Positions 27,281 to 38,283 are shown, numbered from the stretch's first letter. The stretch: 64,000 nucleotides of DNA from DASPSM01 sp963800135 (GCA_963800135.1 CAWCZR010000010.1:186001-250000), one strand, 5' to 3'. Numbers and translations: made by a program. The notes: generated from the sequence alone by a model not told the origin.

Positions 27281-28790
27281 TCAGGCGGCCGGAACGAGTT
27301 GGGGGATTTCGGTGGGCCGTCTGCGCGTTCGCGGAGCGACGGTCGCCGGATTCTGATCGAGAAATTGCCGGGCCCAAAGTTCGAGCGTGAGCAGACCCCA
27401 CTGCAGCATGTAGTAGTCGGCCCGCCGCGATTGACTGAGATTCCGCAGACGAGCGACGGCGTCGGGTCGGAACCAGCCACGATCGGCGATCGCTCGCGGC
27501 CCCATCAAGTCACTCCACATCGTGCCCAAGTCGTGCCGCAGCCAGGAACGGTACGGAGCGCCGAAGCCGGCCTTCGGCCGATCGATGATCTCGTTGGGCA
27601 CAATCCCGCGTGCCGCCTGCCGCAGGATTGCTTTAGGAACAGGGTCAAGTTTCTGTGCGACCGTAAATGTGGTCCCGAGGTCGACCAATTCCTGGTCGAG
27701 CAGCGGCACGCGGGCCTCGATGCCGACGGCCATCCCCATCTTGTCGGTGTAGAGCAGGTTGTGATTGGGCAGGTAGACGCATAAGTCCCGTTCGAGGAAC
27801 CGGTCGACCTCGCCCAACCCGCCGGTCTGCATGCGATCGAGGCAATCCGCGTCGGCTCGGAATGCAACGAGCGTCGCGGAGAGCGCCGGTGAGAGAATGC
27901 CGCGAGAAGTCGTGTCTGCCGTGGACATGCAATAGGCCAAGAACCTTTCGTCCGGCGAGCGATGAATATCGTGCAGCACGCGTCGAGCCCGCCGGAGAGT
28001 TGCGCCGACTGGTCCGCCAAGCGCTCCCGGCAACAGGTTGCCACAGGCTGCCAGTCCGGCGCGAGCCGTTTGGGGAATGCGATCCAGCCACCGAAGGGCT
28101 CGCAGGACGGCGTACCGCGGATAGCCGCCGAACAGCTCGTCCGCCCCCTGCCCCGACAAGAGCACCTTGGTGCCGTGCTCGCGGGCGAGGCGACAGATGA
28201 GATAACACGTGATCGCGGCCGGATCGGCGATCGGCTCATCGAGGTGATAGACAATCTGCGGCAAGAGCGTCGTGATCTGCGGACCGATTTCGACTTCGTG
28301 AAAGTCGAGGCCCAGCGACGAGGCGAATCGCCGAGCGTAGGGCGCGTCGTCGTGGGCCCGGTCGAGTCGATTCGACTCTGCGGGGTAGGTGATGGTGTAA
28401 CTGCGAAATCGCTGCGCGGCTGAACTGTGGGCCGCCCCATTCGCGGCGATCGCCGTGATCAGACTGCTGTCGAGGCCGCCGCTGAGAAACGAACCGATGG
28501 GAACGTCGGAGACCAACTGTCGCCGCGTCGCGTCGGCAACGGCCACGCGAAGCCGGTCGACATCAACTGTCGGGTCCGCAGGCGAACCGTCGCGAAGTGC
28601 CGTCGTGCTGAAGCGGGGCCGCCAGTAGGGGCGGATCTCGGCCTTCGCCTGACTCGCCCGCCAGCGAAACAAACAACCGGGAGGCAGACGGCGAATGCCA
28701 GCCATGGCCGTCCGTTCGGAACATGAATGGCAAAACGTCAGGTGCTGCATGATCGTCGGAAAATCCGGCTCGCGACGGACGTCCGGATGC
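27281..28790 (-). CDS. asnB: Second asparagine synthase-type amidotransferase, synthetase piece
   Basis: This is the C-terminal synthetase of a second AsnB. IGSFLSGGLDSSLITAIAAN is the ATP-pyrophosphatase PP-loop, KVLLSGQGADELFGGYPRY and AVGIEARVPLLDQELVDLG follow, and the protein ends with FSLELW-type sequence (LTLELWARQFL). Its beginning, AHPDVRREPDFPTIMQHL, directly continues the glutaminase half after a one-base shift near 28790. The whole protein is about 668 residues. The gene ends 14 bases before the GT4 start. It is distinct in sequence from the AsnB at 19059, suggesting a different amide acceptor. Confidence 0.87.
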
Positions 28791-29286
28791 GCGAGAGCGC
28801 CTTGATCTCGCTGGCAAACAGGAGCGATCCCGGCTGCGGCTCGGTGTAATAGAGAGGCTTGATCCCCAGTGGGTCGCGCGCCAGGAGCAACTCGCGTTCG
28901 CGATCGTCCCAGAAGGCGAAGGTGAACATGCCATTGAGCCGCTCGACGAAGGCCGGCCCCCATCGCATCAGCCCATGGAGCAGCACCTGCGTGTCGCCCG
29001 TGGACGTCAGCGCGGGGCCGCTGCCCGCCACCGACGACCGCAGTTCGCGGTAGTTGTAGATCTCGCCGTTAAAGATGAGTGTGAAGCGGCCGTCGGCCGA
29101 CGTCATCGGTTGAGCGGCCAACTCGGAGAGATCCAGCACGGCCAAGCGCACGTGCCCGAGCGCCACTTGCGAACCGGGCGATTCAAAGACGCCGCAGCCG
29201 TCGGGACCCCGGTGTGCCTGGGCCGCGTTCATCCGGTCAATCAGGCCGGGGACAAAATCACCGACGAGGCCAGCAATCCCACACAT
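28738..29286 (-). CDS. asnB: Second asparagine synthase-type amidotransferase, glutaminase piece
   Basis: The N-terminal class II glutaminase domain from ATG 29286 starts MCGIAGLVGDF with nucleophile Cys2. AQAHRGPDGCGVF, LIFNGEIYNYRELRSSV and LLLARDPLGIKPLYYTEP are all present. Correct coding ends at SLLFASEIKAL near 28790; the next 18 residues are out of frame. The break lies in gcgctctcgcgcat on the coding strand, where one missing base would restore ALLAHPDV. The divergent GT4 gene at 29455 starts 168 bases away, so promoters for both lie between. Confidence 0.83.
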   Translation of the reverse strand: MCGIAGLVGDFVPGLIDRMNAAQAHRGPDGCGVFESPGSQVALGHVRLAVLDLSELAAQPMTSADGRFTLIFNGEIYNYRELRSSVAGSGPALTSTGDTQVLLHGLMRWGPAFVERLNGMFTFAFWDDRERELLLARDPLGIKPLYYTEPQPGSLLFASEIKALSRIRTSVASRIFRRSCST

Positions 29287-29454
29287 CGCGCCCCCAATCC
29301 TTTGGTCACGCCAAGCGGCCGATTTGGTATCAGATCGCATCAATCCACGCAAGATGGGATGGCGGCGTTGTCTCGGGTGAGTGGCGTTGTCTCGAGTCCG
29401 TCGTTGTGCTAACAAGCGCCGCTCGCGGGCCGCGTTATTGGTGGGAGTCTGCGC

Positions 29455-30672
29455 TTGAGAATCGGGATCGATGCATCGAATCTGCGGGGCGGTGGCGGAA
29501 TCACGCACTTGGTCGCCCTGTTGTCGCACGTTGACGTGGCCGATACGGCCTTCGAGCGAGTGGTAGTGTGGGGAGCGCGGGACGTCCTGCGACGACTCCC
29601 CGAGCGATGTTGGCTGGTGAAGGCGAATCCGGCTGAACTCGAGCGAGGCACAGCCTCTCGGACCGCGTGGCGCTACCGCTCGCTGCCGCAACTCGCCCGC
29701 GGTGAATGCGACATCCTCTTCGCACCCGGCGGCTTGTGCACCGACCGCTTTCACCCCGTCGTCACCATGTCGCGCAACATGCTGCCGTTTCAGTTGCGGG
29801 AAATGTCGCGCTACGGCCTTTCCCGGATGCTGCTGCGACTGGGAATGCTGCGAAGCGCCCAGCGTCGTTCGTTCCGCACGGCCGACGGCATGATCTTTCT
29901 CTCGCAGTTTGCCCGCGACACGGTGCTGGGTGCGACAGGGCCGCTGGCCGGCCAATCGACGGTGATTCCCCACGGCGTCGAATCACGGTTCTTTCGTGAG
30001 CCGCGGTATCAGCGCGCGACGACGGAGTTTTCACCCAGCGATCCGATGCGGCTCTTGTACGTTTCGATCGTTGACGTCTACAAGCACCAGTGGCACGTCG
30101 CGGAGGCGGTCGCCCGGTTGCGACGGGCGGGGCTGCCGATCGCGATGCAATTTGTCGGCGACGCTTACCCGCCCGCCGGCAAACGCTTGCTGAACACGAT
30201 CCGCGCCCGCGACCCGCAGGCACTCTTCCTCCACTACAACGGTTCGGCCAATCACGGCGACTTGCCCGCCTGCTACCAATCGGCGGACGCGTTCGTGTTC
30301 GCCTCCAGTTGCGAAAACCTCCCCAACATCCTGCTTGAAGCCATGGCCTCCGGTTTGCCCATTGCCTGTTCGAACCGTTTGCCCATGCCCGAAGTGCTGG
30401 GACAAGCGGGGGTCTATTTCGACCCGCTCCGGCCCCAGCAAATCGAGGAAGCCCTGCTGCGGCTGTTTCAGGACGCCGAATTGCGACGGCACCTGGCCGC
30501 CGCGGCTTACGAGCGCGCCCAGCAGTTCTCTTGGAGCGCCTGCGCTCGCGACACGTTCCGATTTCTGGCGGACGTCTGCGAGCTCCATTCCGGCGAGTCA
30601 CAATTCACCGAGCCCGGAGTGCCGCTGGAGACCGAAAGCAATCGGTCCGAATACACGGCAATCTCCGCCTGA
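29455..30672 (+). CDS. GT4-family glycosyltransferase
   Basis: A complete 405-residue GT-B enzyme of family 4. N-terminal GIDASNLRGGGGITHLVALL is a typical start. TVIPHGVESRFFREPRYQRA, RLLYVSIVDVYKHQWHVAEA and SSCENLPNILLEAMASGLPI (nucleotide-sugar site) with MPEVLGQAGVYFDPL complete it. The first codon is TTG 29455, with GGGAG seven bases upstream; no ATG or GTG fits better. It is divergent from the second AsnB and is probably another glycosyl transfer step for the same glycan; donor and acceptor are unknown. Confidence 0.9.
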   Translation: MRIGIDASNLRGGGGITHLVALLSHVDVADTAFERVVVWGARDVLRRLPERCWLVKANPAELERGTASRTAWRYRSLPQLARGECDILFAPGGLCTDRFHPVVTMSRNMLPFQLREMSRYGLSRMLLRLGMLRSAQRRSFRTADGMIFLSQFARDTVLGATGPLAGQSTVIPHGVESRFFREPRYQRATTEFSPSDPMRLLYVSIVDVYKHQWHVAEAVARLRRAGLPIAMQFVGDAYPPAGKRLLNTIRARDPQALFLHYNGSANHGDLPACYQSADAFVFASSCENLPNILLEAMASGLPIACSNRLPMPEVLGQAGVYFDPLRPQQIEEALLRLFQDAELRRHLAAAAYERAQQFSWSACARDTFRFLADVCELHSGESQFTEPGVPLETESNRSEYTAISA

Positions 30673-30841
30673 AACCGATGTGTGTTGCGTAGCTCGCGGT
30701 TTCCATCGGCTCGTGAACAGGCGGCCAAGTCGCGTGACCCGCGAACCGGTTCAATTCGCCGCCGACAGGCGCCGGTGCTGGTCTCGCACGTCGGTCCGAA
30801 GATAAAATGGAGGGCGGGCAGTTCCCTCTCGACTGCCGCCA

Positions 30842-32473
30842 ATGGGCCCCATGCCGCTGAAAGTCTCGAACATCCGCCTGCCCGTCGAAGAGCCAGAAAC
30901 GGCCTTGGCCGAGGCTATTGCGCGCCGGGTTGGGCTCAAGTCGGACGAATTGACGCGGTGGCGAATCCTGCGAAAAAGCCTTGACGCCCGTTCGCCGCGC
31001 GATTTGCAATTCGTTTATTCAGCCGTCGTCGATGTCCCGGACGAGCCCGGGCGATTTGCCCATTTGCAGCCGGCTTCCGCGAGCGACGACGTGCAATTGT
31101 TTTCGCCGCGGCGGTTCGACGAACCGGCGCCGGGGGACGAGCCGTTGCCCGAACGGCCGGTCGTCGTCGGTTCGGGGCCGGCCGGGATGCTCGCCGGTTA
31201 TTACCTGGCTCTCCGTGGCTATGCTCCGTTGATTCTCGAGCGCGGGCGGGCGGTGAAGGAGCGCGTCCCCGCGGTCCGCGACTTCGATCGGGGCGGGGCG
31301 CTCGATTGCGAAAACAACTATCTCTTCGGCGAAGGGGGAGCCGGTTGCTTCAGCGACGGCAAGCTGACGTGTCGCATGGGCGGGCCCGACGTCGACTGGG
31401 TGCTGCAGCGGATGATCGAATGCGGTGGCCGCCCCTCGATTGTTTACGATTATCGACCCCACCTGGGAAGCAATCGCCTGCCGATGATCTGCCGTAACTT
31501 CCGCCGCAAGATCGAGGAATTGGGCGGCGAATATCGGTTCGATTGCCGGGTCGAGCGACTCGACATTTCCGACGGACGCGTCCGCGGACTGGCGACCTCA
31601 AGCGGTTACATTCCAACGTCGGCGGTGATGCTGGCGATCGGCCACAGCGCCCGCGACACGTACGAGATGCTCTTCGACGTCGGTGTGCCGATTTCGCCCA
31701 AGGCCTTTCAGCTCGGACTGCGAATCGAGCACTCGCAGGCCCAGATCAATCAGCAAAAATATGGCCGCCGCGAGTATCTCGAAATGCTCGGCGCGGCCGA
31801 TTATTCGTTGAACGCTCGCGGGCGGCGCGACGTATTTACGTTTTGTATGTGTGCCGGCGGTTATGTCATTCCCAGCGTGTCGGAACCCCAGATGTTCTGC
31901 ACAAACGGGATGAGTAATTCGCGGCACGATACGCCGTTCGCCAACAGCGGGCTGGTCGTGACCCTCTCGCCCGACGAATTCGGCAGCCCGCATCCGCTCG
32001 CGGGGATGGAATTACAACGGCGGTTTGAATCGGAGGCATTTCGCCTGGCGGGGGGCGATTACCACTGTCCGATCGAGCGTGTCGAAGATTTTTTGGCGGG
32101 ACGCAGCCCGGATCCGCAGTCGCGATTGAGTTCATCCTTTCAACGCGGCGTGCGGCCCGTCAATATGGAGCAGATTGTCCCGCGGCCGGTGGTCGATACA
32201 CTCCGCTGGGGACTGCCGGTCATGGATCGAAAATGGAAGGGGAACTTCCTCCGCGATGCCGTCCTGGTAGGACCGGAGATGCGGGGAAGTTCGCCGGTCC
32301 GCTTGGAACGCAATTCGCTTACCAGGCAGAGCCCCGGGGTGACGGGGCTTTTTCCCGTGGGCGAGGGGGCCGGCTTTGCAGGAGGAATCGTGTCAGCGGC
32401 CGTCGACGGCCTGCTGAGCGCAAAGGCGCTGACGGGACAGTTTGCGCCGCTTATCTGCAGGACGCACGCCTGA
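30842..32473 (+). CDS. NAD(P)/FAD-dependent oxidoreductase (COG2509-like)
   Basis: A 543-residue flavoprotein. After a 100-residue N-terminal domain, RPVVVGSGPAGMLAGYYLAL (residues about 105-124) is the FAD-binding Rossmann motif. NYLFGEGGAGCFSDGKLTCR and VTGLFPVGEGAGFAGGIVSA near the end are characteristic of the uncharacterised FAD-dependent dehydrogenases of COG2509. FTFCMCAGGYVIPSVSE carries two cysteines. The substrate is unknown. An ATG three codons later (30851) is an alternative start. It stands between the glycan locus and the Ser/Thr kinase, with no obvious functional link to either. Confidence 0.88.
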   Translation: MGPMPLKVSNIRLPVEEPETALAEAIARRVGLKSDELTRWRILRKSLDARSPRDLQFVYSAVVDVPDEPGRFAHLQPASASDDVQLFSPRRFDEPAPGDEPLPERPVVVGSGPAGMLAGYYLALRGYAPLILERGRAVKERVPAVRDFDRGGALDCENNYLFGEGGAGCFSDGKLTCRMGGPDVDWVLQRMIECGGRPSIVYDYRPHLGSNRLPMICRNFRRKIEELGGEYRFDCRVERLDISDGRVRGLATSSGYIPTSAVMLAIGHSARDTYEMLFDVGVPISPKAFQLGLRIEHSQAQINQQKYGRREYLEMLGAADYSLNARGRRDVFTFCMCAGGYVIPSVSEPQMFCTNGMSNSRHDTPFANSGLVVTLSPDEFGSPHPLAGMELQRRFESEAFRLAGGDYHCPIERVEDFLAGRSPDPQSRLSSSFQRGVRPVNMEQIVPRPVVDTLRWGLPVMDRKWKGNFLRDAVLVGPEMRGSSPVRLERNSLTRQSPGVTGLFPVGEGAGFAGGIVSAAVDGLLSAKALTGQFAPLICRTHA

Positions 32474-32653
32474 CGAGAATGCCTCGATCAGACGGTTAGT
32501 ACGCCACGGAGACTGGGTGCTACGGAACTACGGCCGCCGAGCGGCTGTGTGGGCCGGGCGCGGGTCCGTTGCGAACGGAGGATCGGCCGCAACGGTGCCC
32601 GGGTGTTCACGCGCCGGTTGGCACCGTTCACTTTTCCATAGGGAAATCGGGTC

Positions 32654-34108
32654 GTGGAGAAGCGTTGGATCTGGCCGTTCGAGCTGCTCGACAAGCTCGG
32701 CGAGGGCGGAATGGGTGTGGTGTACCGCGCCCGTTACGTCGTCGACAACCGCCACGTCGCCGTCAAGCTGCTCCCCCCGGACGTTGCCAACTCCACCATC
32801 CTCTCCCGGTTCGAGCGCGAGCTGGAAATCCTGAAGACGTTGCGACACCCGAACATCGTCCGCTCGTTTGGCGGCGTGTGCGAAGGTAATCAGCACTTTT
32901 ACGCGATGGAACTGGTCGAGGGGGGCACGCTCGACAAGCTCCTCGAGGAGCGGGGCAAGTTTTCGTCGGAAGTGACGATTCAATTGGCCCTGCAGATGGC
33001 CTCCGGTCTGGCCTACGCGCACGAGCGCGGCGTGGTCCACCGCGACGTCAAACCGGGAAACTTCCTGCTGACGACGGCCGGCAAGCTCAAGCTGAGCGAC
33101 TTCGGCCTGGCCACCGTGGAAGCCGCGACGAAGATCACGGCGGCTGGCAAAACGATGGGCACGTTCCCCTACATGGCGCCGGAACAAATCCGCGGCCGCC
33201 CCCCCGTCTCGCCGCAAACGGATTTGTACGCGTTGGGGTGCGTGATTTTCGAGATGCTCACCGGCCGCACGCCGTTCATCGGCGAGACTCCGGCCGAGGT
33301 GATGCACAAGCATCTCGATGCCAAGCCACCCCGCGTTTCCGAGTTCACTCCGGACTGCCCGATGGGACTGGAGTCGTTGGTCCGCGACCTTTTGCAGAAG
33401 GAGCCAACGGACCGGCCGGAGAGCGCTTACGTCGTCGCCAAGCGGCTGACCGATCTGGACGGTTCAGCCACCCGCACTCCGTCGCCGAAACAGCGCGGTG
33501 TCGACACGCCCCCGTCGCACGCGACGCTCACTCCTCCTAAGGGGATCGTAGTTCCGCCGCGCGCGGCGGAGATGCTGGAGCGTTCGACCCGCAATAAGTG
33601 GCTGATGCCTCTGCTCTGCATCTCGCTTGCGCTGTCGGTGGCGTTGAACTTCCATACGGTGGAGACGTCGAGCCAAAAGAGGCGGGCTGAAGAGCTGTGG
33701 TTTGAGGCCTTCAAGAGCGACAATGTCGAGCTACGAAACCACGCGGCTCGGGCGCTCGGCGAGATGGCTCGCACGTCGCCCGACGCCGCCGATACGCTGG
33801 TGGCGGGGCTGTCCGATTCGCGTCCCTCGGTCCGTTTGAGCGCACTCGAAGGTCTCGAGCAGGCGGGACCGGCTGCGCGTGCGGCGCTGACCCCGCTGAT
33901 GCGGATTAAGAACACCGACGACAACGATATGGTCCGCCGCCGGGCCATCGATCTGCTGGCCACGGTTCAGGCGACGCCGGAAGGAATGTCCGCCAAGTTC
34001 GGGCGATTTTTCTACTGGGTGCTGGGCATCCTGGTGACCGCGGGGGCTCTGTATTTTGCCTTCACCGCGCTCCGCAAGCAGGTCCGCGTCGTCCGAAGCA
34101 GTCGTTGA
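32654..34108 (+). CDS. Membrane Ser/Thr protein kinase with HEAT repeats between two membrane helices
   Basis: A 484-residue Hanks-type kinase from GTG 32654. The kinase domain (about 10-270) is complete: GEGGMGVVY P-loop, Lys38 in VAVK, VVHRDVKPGN with Asp131, DFG with Asp149, and MAPEQ. A Pro/Thr-rich linker leads to a first helix (PLLCISLALSVALNF, about 316-333). A helical segment of roughly 110 residues resembling HEAT repeats follows (NHAARALGEMARTSPDAA, SVRLSALEGLEQAGPAARAA), then a second helix (YWVLGILVTAGALYFAF) and a basic tail. The HEAT part should lie in the periplasm and may sense a partner; that is inference. Confidence 0.93.
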   Translation: MEKRWIWPFELLDKLGEGGMGVVYRARYVVDNRHVAVKLLPPDVANSTILSRFERELEILKTLRHPNIVRSFGGVCEGNQHFYAMELVEGGTLDKLLEERGKFSSEVTIQLALQMASGLAYAHERGVVHRDVKPGNFLLTTAGKLKLSDFGLATVEAATKITAAGKTMGTFPYMAPEQIRGRPPVSPQTDLYALGCVIFEMLTGRTPFIGETPAEVMHKHLDAKPPRVSEFTPDCPMGLESLVRDLLQKEPTDRPESAYVVAKRLTDLDGSATRTPSPKQRGVDTPPSHATLTPPKGIVVPPRAAEMLERSTRNKWLMPLLCISLALSVALNFHTVETSSQKRRAEELWFEAFKSDNVELRNHAARALGEMARTSPDAADTLVAGLSDSRPSVRLSALEGLEQAGPAARAALTPLMRIKNTDDNDMVRRRAIDLLATVQATPEGMSAKFGRFFYWVLGILVTAGALYFAFTALRKQVRVVRSSR

Positions 34109-34293
34109 CGGCCACGTGCGCGCCGAGATACATTGAAATCTGGGGCTCCCGGGAAGTTTAAGGGCTCCCGGCAGTTCTGCCCGGGTGCGCTGCGCAAACG
34201 GTCGGAACCGGGTCCATGGCCGCAAACGGCTCCCCTCGACGGCCCCTGTGACTCATGTTCTTGAGATCGTGACCCAGAGATAACGACCGGGCC

Positions 34294-35070
<777 letters not shown>

Positions 35071-35168
35071 GGATAACGGTCGAGGCGGCCGCCGCGGACG
35101 AACGACCTCGCCCTTTGTGGCGAACCGCTCGTCTCGGTAGCCTCCGAACATTCCACCAGCGAGAACTT

Positions 35169-36320
35169 ATGGCCACTGCCACCGACGTTCGCGTGAAGCA
35201 TCCCGAAAAGCGCGATAACGAGATCGATAAGATCTATCGCCAGCTGATCAAGCACAACGGCTCCGACCTCCACATGCAGGTCGGCAAGCCTCCGATCCTG
35301 CGCGTGCGGGGCACACTCCGCGAGCTGCAGATGGAGCCCATCACCAAGGAACGGATGTGGGAACTATTCGACCCGATCATCAGCGACCGGGATCGGCAGA
35401 TCTACCAGGATACGGGGGGCTGCGACTTTTCCTACGTGGTGATGAGCGAGGGCGAAACCTGGCGGTTCCGCGTCAACATGTTGATGCAGATGGGCAACCC
35501 GGGGATGGTTTCCCGTAAGGTCGAGCGCTCGATCCCCGACTTCGAGGGGCTCTACCTGCCCCCGATCATGGAAGAGCTGTGCAAGTTCGACCAGGGAATG
35601 ATTTTGCTGGCCGGCGTTACGGGCAGCGGCAAGAGCACCACGATCGCCAGCATGTTGAATTGGGTCAACCACAACATGCGCAAACACATTCTGACGATTG
35701 AGGACCCGATCGAATTCGTTTACACGGCGGACAAGTGCCTGATCAACCAGCGCGAGGTGGGCATCGACGTCAAGGATTTCAAGATCGCGATGAAACACGC
35801 GGTCCGCGAAGACCCTGACATCATGCTGGTGGGAGAAATGCGCGACATGGAGACGTTCGAGACGGCGCTTCACGCCGCTGAGACGGGCCACCTCGTCTTT
35901 GGAACGATTCACGCCTCCAGCGCGCCCAGCACGGTGGGCCGTATTCTCGACCTCTTCCCAAACGAAATGCACAAAGCCCTCCGCGGCAGCATGGTCTTCA
36001 ACATGCGGGCAATCGTCGCCCAGAAGCTGCTGAAGACGATCTGCGAAGACGGCAAGGGGCCCGGCCGTGTGCCGATCGTGGAAATCATGACCTTCAACCC
36101 GACTGTCAGAAAGCTGATTCTCGAAGGCGAAGACGAAAAGCTGCCGGCCGCCATGCGCATCGGCAAGGAAGAGGGCATGCAGCGTTTCAATGAAAGCCTG
36201 TACGCCTTCCTGCAAAAGGATATGATCAGCCGTGCAGGAGCGTTCGAAATCTCGCCGAACGTCGAAGAGCTGAAAATGATGATCAAGGGCATCGACGTGA
36301 AGAGTGCCGCCATTTTGTGA
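35169..36320 (+). CDS. pilT: PilT-type twitching motility / retraction ATPase
   Basis: A 383-residue hexameric secretion ATPase. The N-terminal domain has NGSDLHMQVGKPPILRVRG (classical PilT opening). The ATPase core has ILLAGVTGSGKSTTIASML (Walker A near residue 150), ILTIEDPIEFVY (Asp box), EDPDIMLVGEMRDMETFETA (Walker B) and GHLVFGTIHASSAPSTVGRI (His box). It powers pilus retraction at the inner membrane. ATG 35169 gives the normal family length. The stop overlaps a GTG of the downstream PilB-like gene as GTGA, suggesting one operon and a joint pilus or secretion machine. Confidence 0.95.
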   Translation: MATATDVRVKHPEKRDNEIDKIYRQLIKHNGSDLHMQVGKPPILRVRGTLRELQMEPITKERMWELFDPIISDRDRQIYQDTGGCDFSYVVMSEGETWRFRVNMLMQMGNPGMVSRKVERSIPDFEGLYLPPIMEELCKFDQGMILLAGVTGSGKSTTIASMLNWVNHNMRKHILTIEDPIEFVYTADKCLINQREVGIDVKDFKIAMKHAVREDPDIMLVGEMRDMETFETALHAAETGHLVFGTIHASSAPSTVGRILDLFPNEMHKALRGSMVFNMRAIVAQKLLKTICEDGKGPGRVPIVEIMTFNPTVRKLILEGEDEKLPAAMRIGKEEGMQRFNESLYAFLQKDMISRAGAFEISPNVEELKMMIKGIDVKSAAIL

Positions 36321-36364
36321 GGCCACCCCGTTCGTCGGGCCGTCTGATCAGGGAGAAGCCCCGC

Positions 36365-38224
36365 GTGAAACCGCGTAGCCGTGTGAGTTCCTGGGCCGGG
36401 ATGCTCGCGCTTGTCGCGCTTTTGGTCACGTTGGCCGCACCGGTCGAGACTGCGCGGGGACAGTCGTCGAAGACCTCGGGCGATGCGGGGAAGTCGACCG
36501 CGAAGGCCGAGACGTCCTCTGCCCCCAGCACGGCTAGCGCGTCCGACCGGTTTCCTCCCAGTCCGGTCCCCTTCTACCGGGGAAATCCGGAAAACCAATC
36601 GACGGGCGTGGGTGAGTACTTCAGCCGCGTCGCGCTGATCCTGCTGGTGGGACTGCTTGTCGCCTGGATGTGGATTTGCCGCTTCGTCGACGAAGACAGC
36701 CGCGGTCTCAAAGTGCGTCCCGAGTTCTGGAATTCGATCCTCGTCGTAACGGGTGTCCTCGGTTTCATCATCGCGCTCGCCTCGCCGCTCTTCGTCGTGG
36801 GGATGGCGTCGATCCTATTAACCTGCGGCGTGCCGTTTGGCTTTTACGTCCAGGAACGCAATCGCCGCGTTCCGGAATCGGGCAAGATCCTCACGCCTCA
36901 GCATATTCGCGGTGTCGCCATTCGGTTGTTGGCCCGCGCGGGCATCCGGTTCGGCGCGGGGGGCGGCGACGACTCCTCTGCCGGGCCGCCGATCGAGTTC
37001 ATCGGCAAGTCCGACGCGAGCGGCAAGGCCGACCGCAACCGCACCAAGCAAGTGGAGAACTCCAAGGGCTATATGGCGGCCAAGGAGCTCGTCTATGACG
37101 CGATTCTGCGCCGCAGCACGGACATCCACCTCGAACCGAAAGAGGACGAGATGTCGGTGCGGCTCCGCATCGACGGCGTGATGTATCCGACCGAGCCTTT
37201 CGATCGCGTCGTCGGCGACGCAGTGATGAACATCTTCAAGGTCTTGGGCGGAATGGACATCACCGAAAAACGCCGCGGGCAGGACGGCAGCTTCGGTGCG
37301 CGGCTCGAGCAGCGCAATATCGATTTCCGTGCCGCCACGCAGGGAACCCGCCACGGCGAAAAGCTCAGTTTGAGAATTCTCGACCAGTCCAACTCGGTCA
37401 ATACACTGGCCGGCCTGGGCATGCGGAAGAAAATGCAGGAGTCGATGCGGCAGATCGTCCACCAGCCGCACGGTCTGCTCCTGAGCTGCGGTCCCACCGG
37501 AGCCGGCAAATCGACGACGCTGTATGCCTCGCTCAAGGACGTCGACGCGTATCAACTCAACGTGATTACCGTTGAGGACCCGATCGAATATAAGATGGCC
37601 AACGTCAACCAGATCGAAATCAACACCAAGGCCGGCCAGACCTTCGCCACCTCGCTGCGGAGCATTCTGCGGCAAGACCCCGACGTGCTAATGATCGGGG
37701 AAATCCGCGACGGCGAAACGGCCACCATCGCCTGCCAGGCCGCAAACACGGGGCACATGGTGTTCTCGACCGTCCACGCAAACGATTCGATCACGGCCGT
37801 TTATCGAATGCTGGAATTGGGCGTCGAACCCTTCATGGTCGCCAACTCGCTTTCGGCCGTGCTGGGACAGCGGTTGGTGCGGCGTCTGTGCAAGGAGTGC
37901 CGGGAGGCGTACAAACCGGACAAGGCCGTTTTGGAGCGACTGGAAATTCCCTCCGATCGCATCGATCAGTTTTTCCGGCCACCCTCGCAGGCAGGCGAAA
38001 TGTGCCCCGAATGCAACGGCCTGGGCTACGTCGGACGGACGGGCGTGTTCGAGTTGCTGGTGATTAACGATGAACTTCGCGACCTGGTCCGAGACAAGGC
38101 GGCCGCCTCCAAGGTCAAGCTCGCGGCCAAACGCAACGGAATGCTGACCATGAAGCAGGAGGGCATTCGCCTCCTGGCCCAGGGCATCACATCGGTCGAA
38201 GAGCTGGAGCGCACGGTTAAATAG
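36365..38224 (+). CDS. Membrane-anchored GspE/PilB-type assembly ATPase
   Basis: About 619 residues. Unusually for this family, it begins with a signal-like helix (GMLALVALLVTLAAPVETARG), a Ser/Thr-rich linker, and two or three membrane helices (VALILLVGLLVAWMWICRF, SILVVTGVLGFIIALASPLF). The ATPase half is canonical: SKGYMAAKELVYDAILRRST, GLLLSCGPTGAGKSTTLYAS, VLMIGEIRDGETATIA, GHMVFSTVHANDS, and a zinc site of two pairs (CKEC and CPEC). Start GTG 36365 has GGGAG nine bases upstream; GTG 36317, overlapping the pilT stop, is the alternative. Paired with PilT, it probably extends a pilus or pseudopilus while fixed in the membrane. Confidence 0.93.
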   Translation: MKPRSRVSSWAGMLALVALLVTLAAPVETARGQSSKTSGDAGKSTAKAETSSAPSTASASDRFPPSPVPFYRGNPENQSTGVGEYFSRVALILLVGLLVAWMWICRFVDEDSRGLKVRPEFWNSILVVTGVLGFIIALASPLFVVGMASILLTCGVPFGFYVQERNRRVPESGKILTPQHIRGVAIRLLARAGIRFGAGGGDDSSAGPPIEFIGKSDASGKADRNRTKQVENSKGYMAAKELVYDAILRRSTDIHLEPKEDEMSVRLRIDGVMYPTEPFDRVVGDAVMNIFKVLGGMDITEKRRGQDGSFGARLEQRNIDFRAATQGTRHGEKLSLRILDQSNSVNTLAGLGMRKKMQESMRQIVHQPHGLLLSCGPTGAGKSTTLYASLKDVDAYQLNVITVEDPIEYKMANVNQIEINTKAGQTFATSLRSILRQDPDVLMIGEIRDGETATIACQAANTGHMVFSTVHANDSITAVYRMLELGVEPFMVANSLSAVLGQRLVRRLCKECREAYKPDKAVLERLEIPSDRIDQFFRPPSQAGEMCPECNGLGYVGRTGVFELLVINDELRDLVRDKAAASKVKLAAKRNGMLTMKQEGIRLLAQGITSVEELERTVK

Positions 38225-38283
38225 CGAGCCGGGCCCCGCGCACACGTTCGGTTCCGCGCACACGTTTTCGTAAAGTCGCCACC

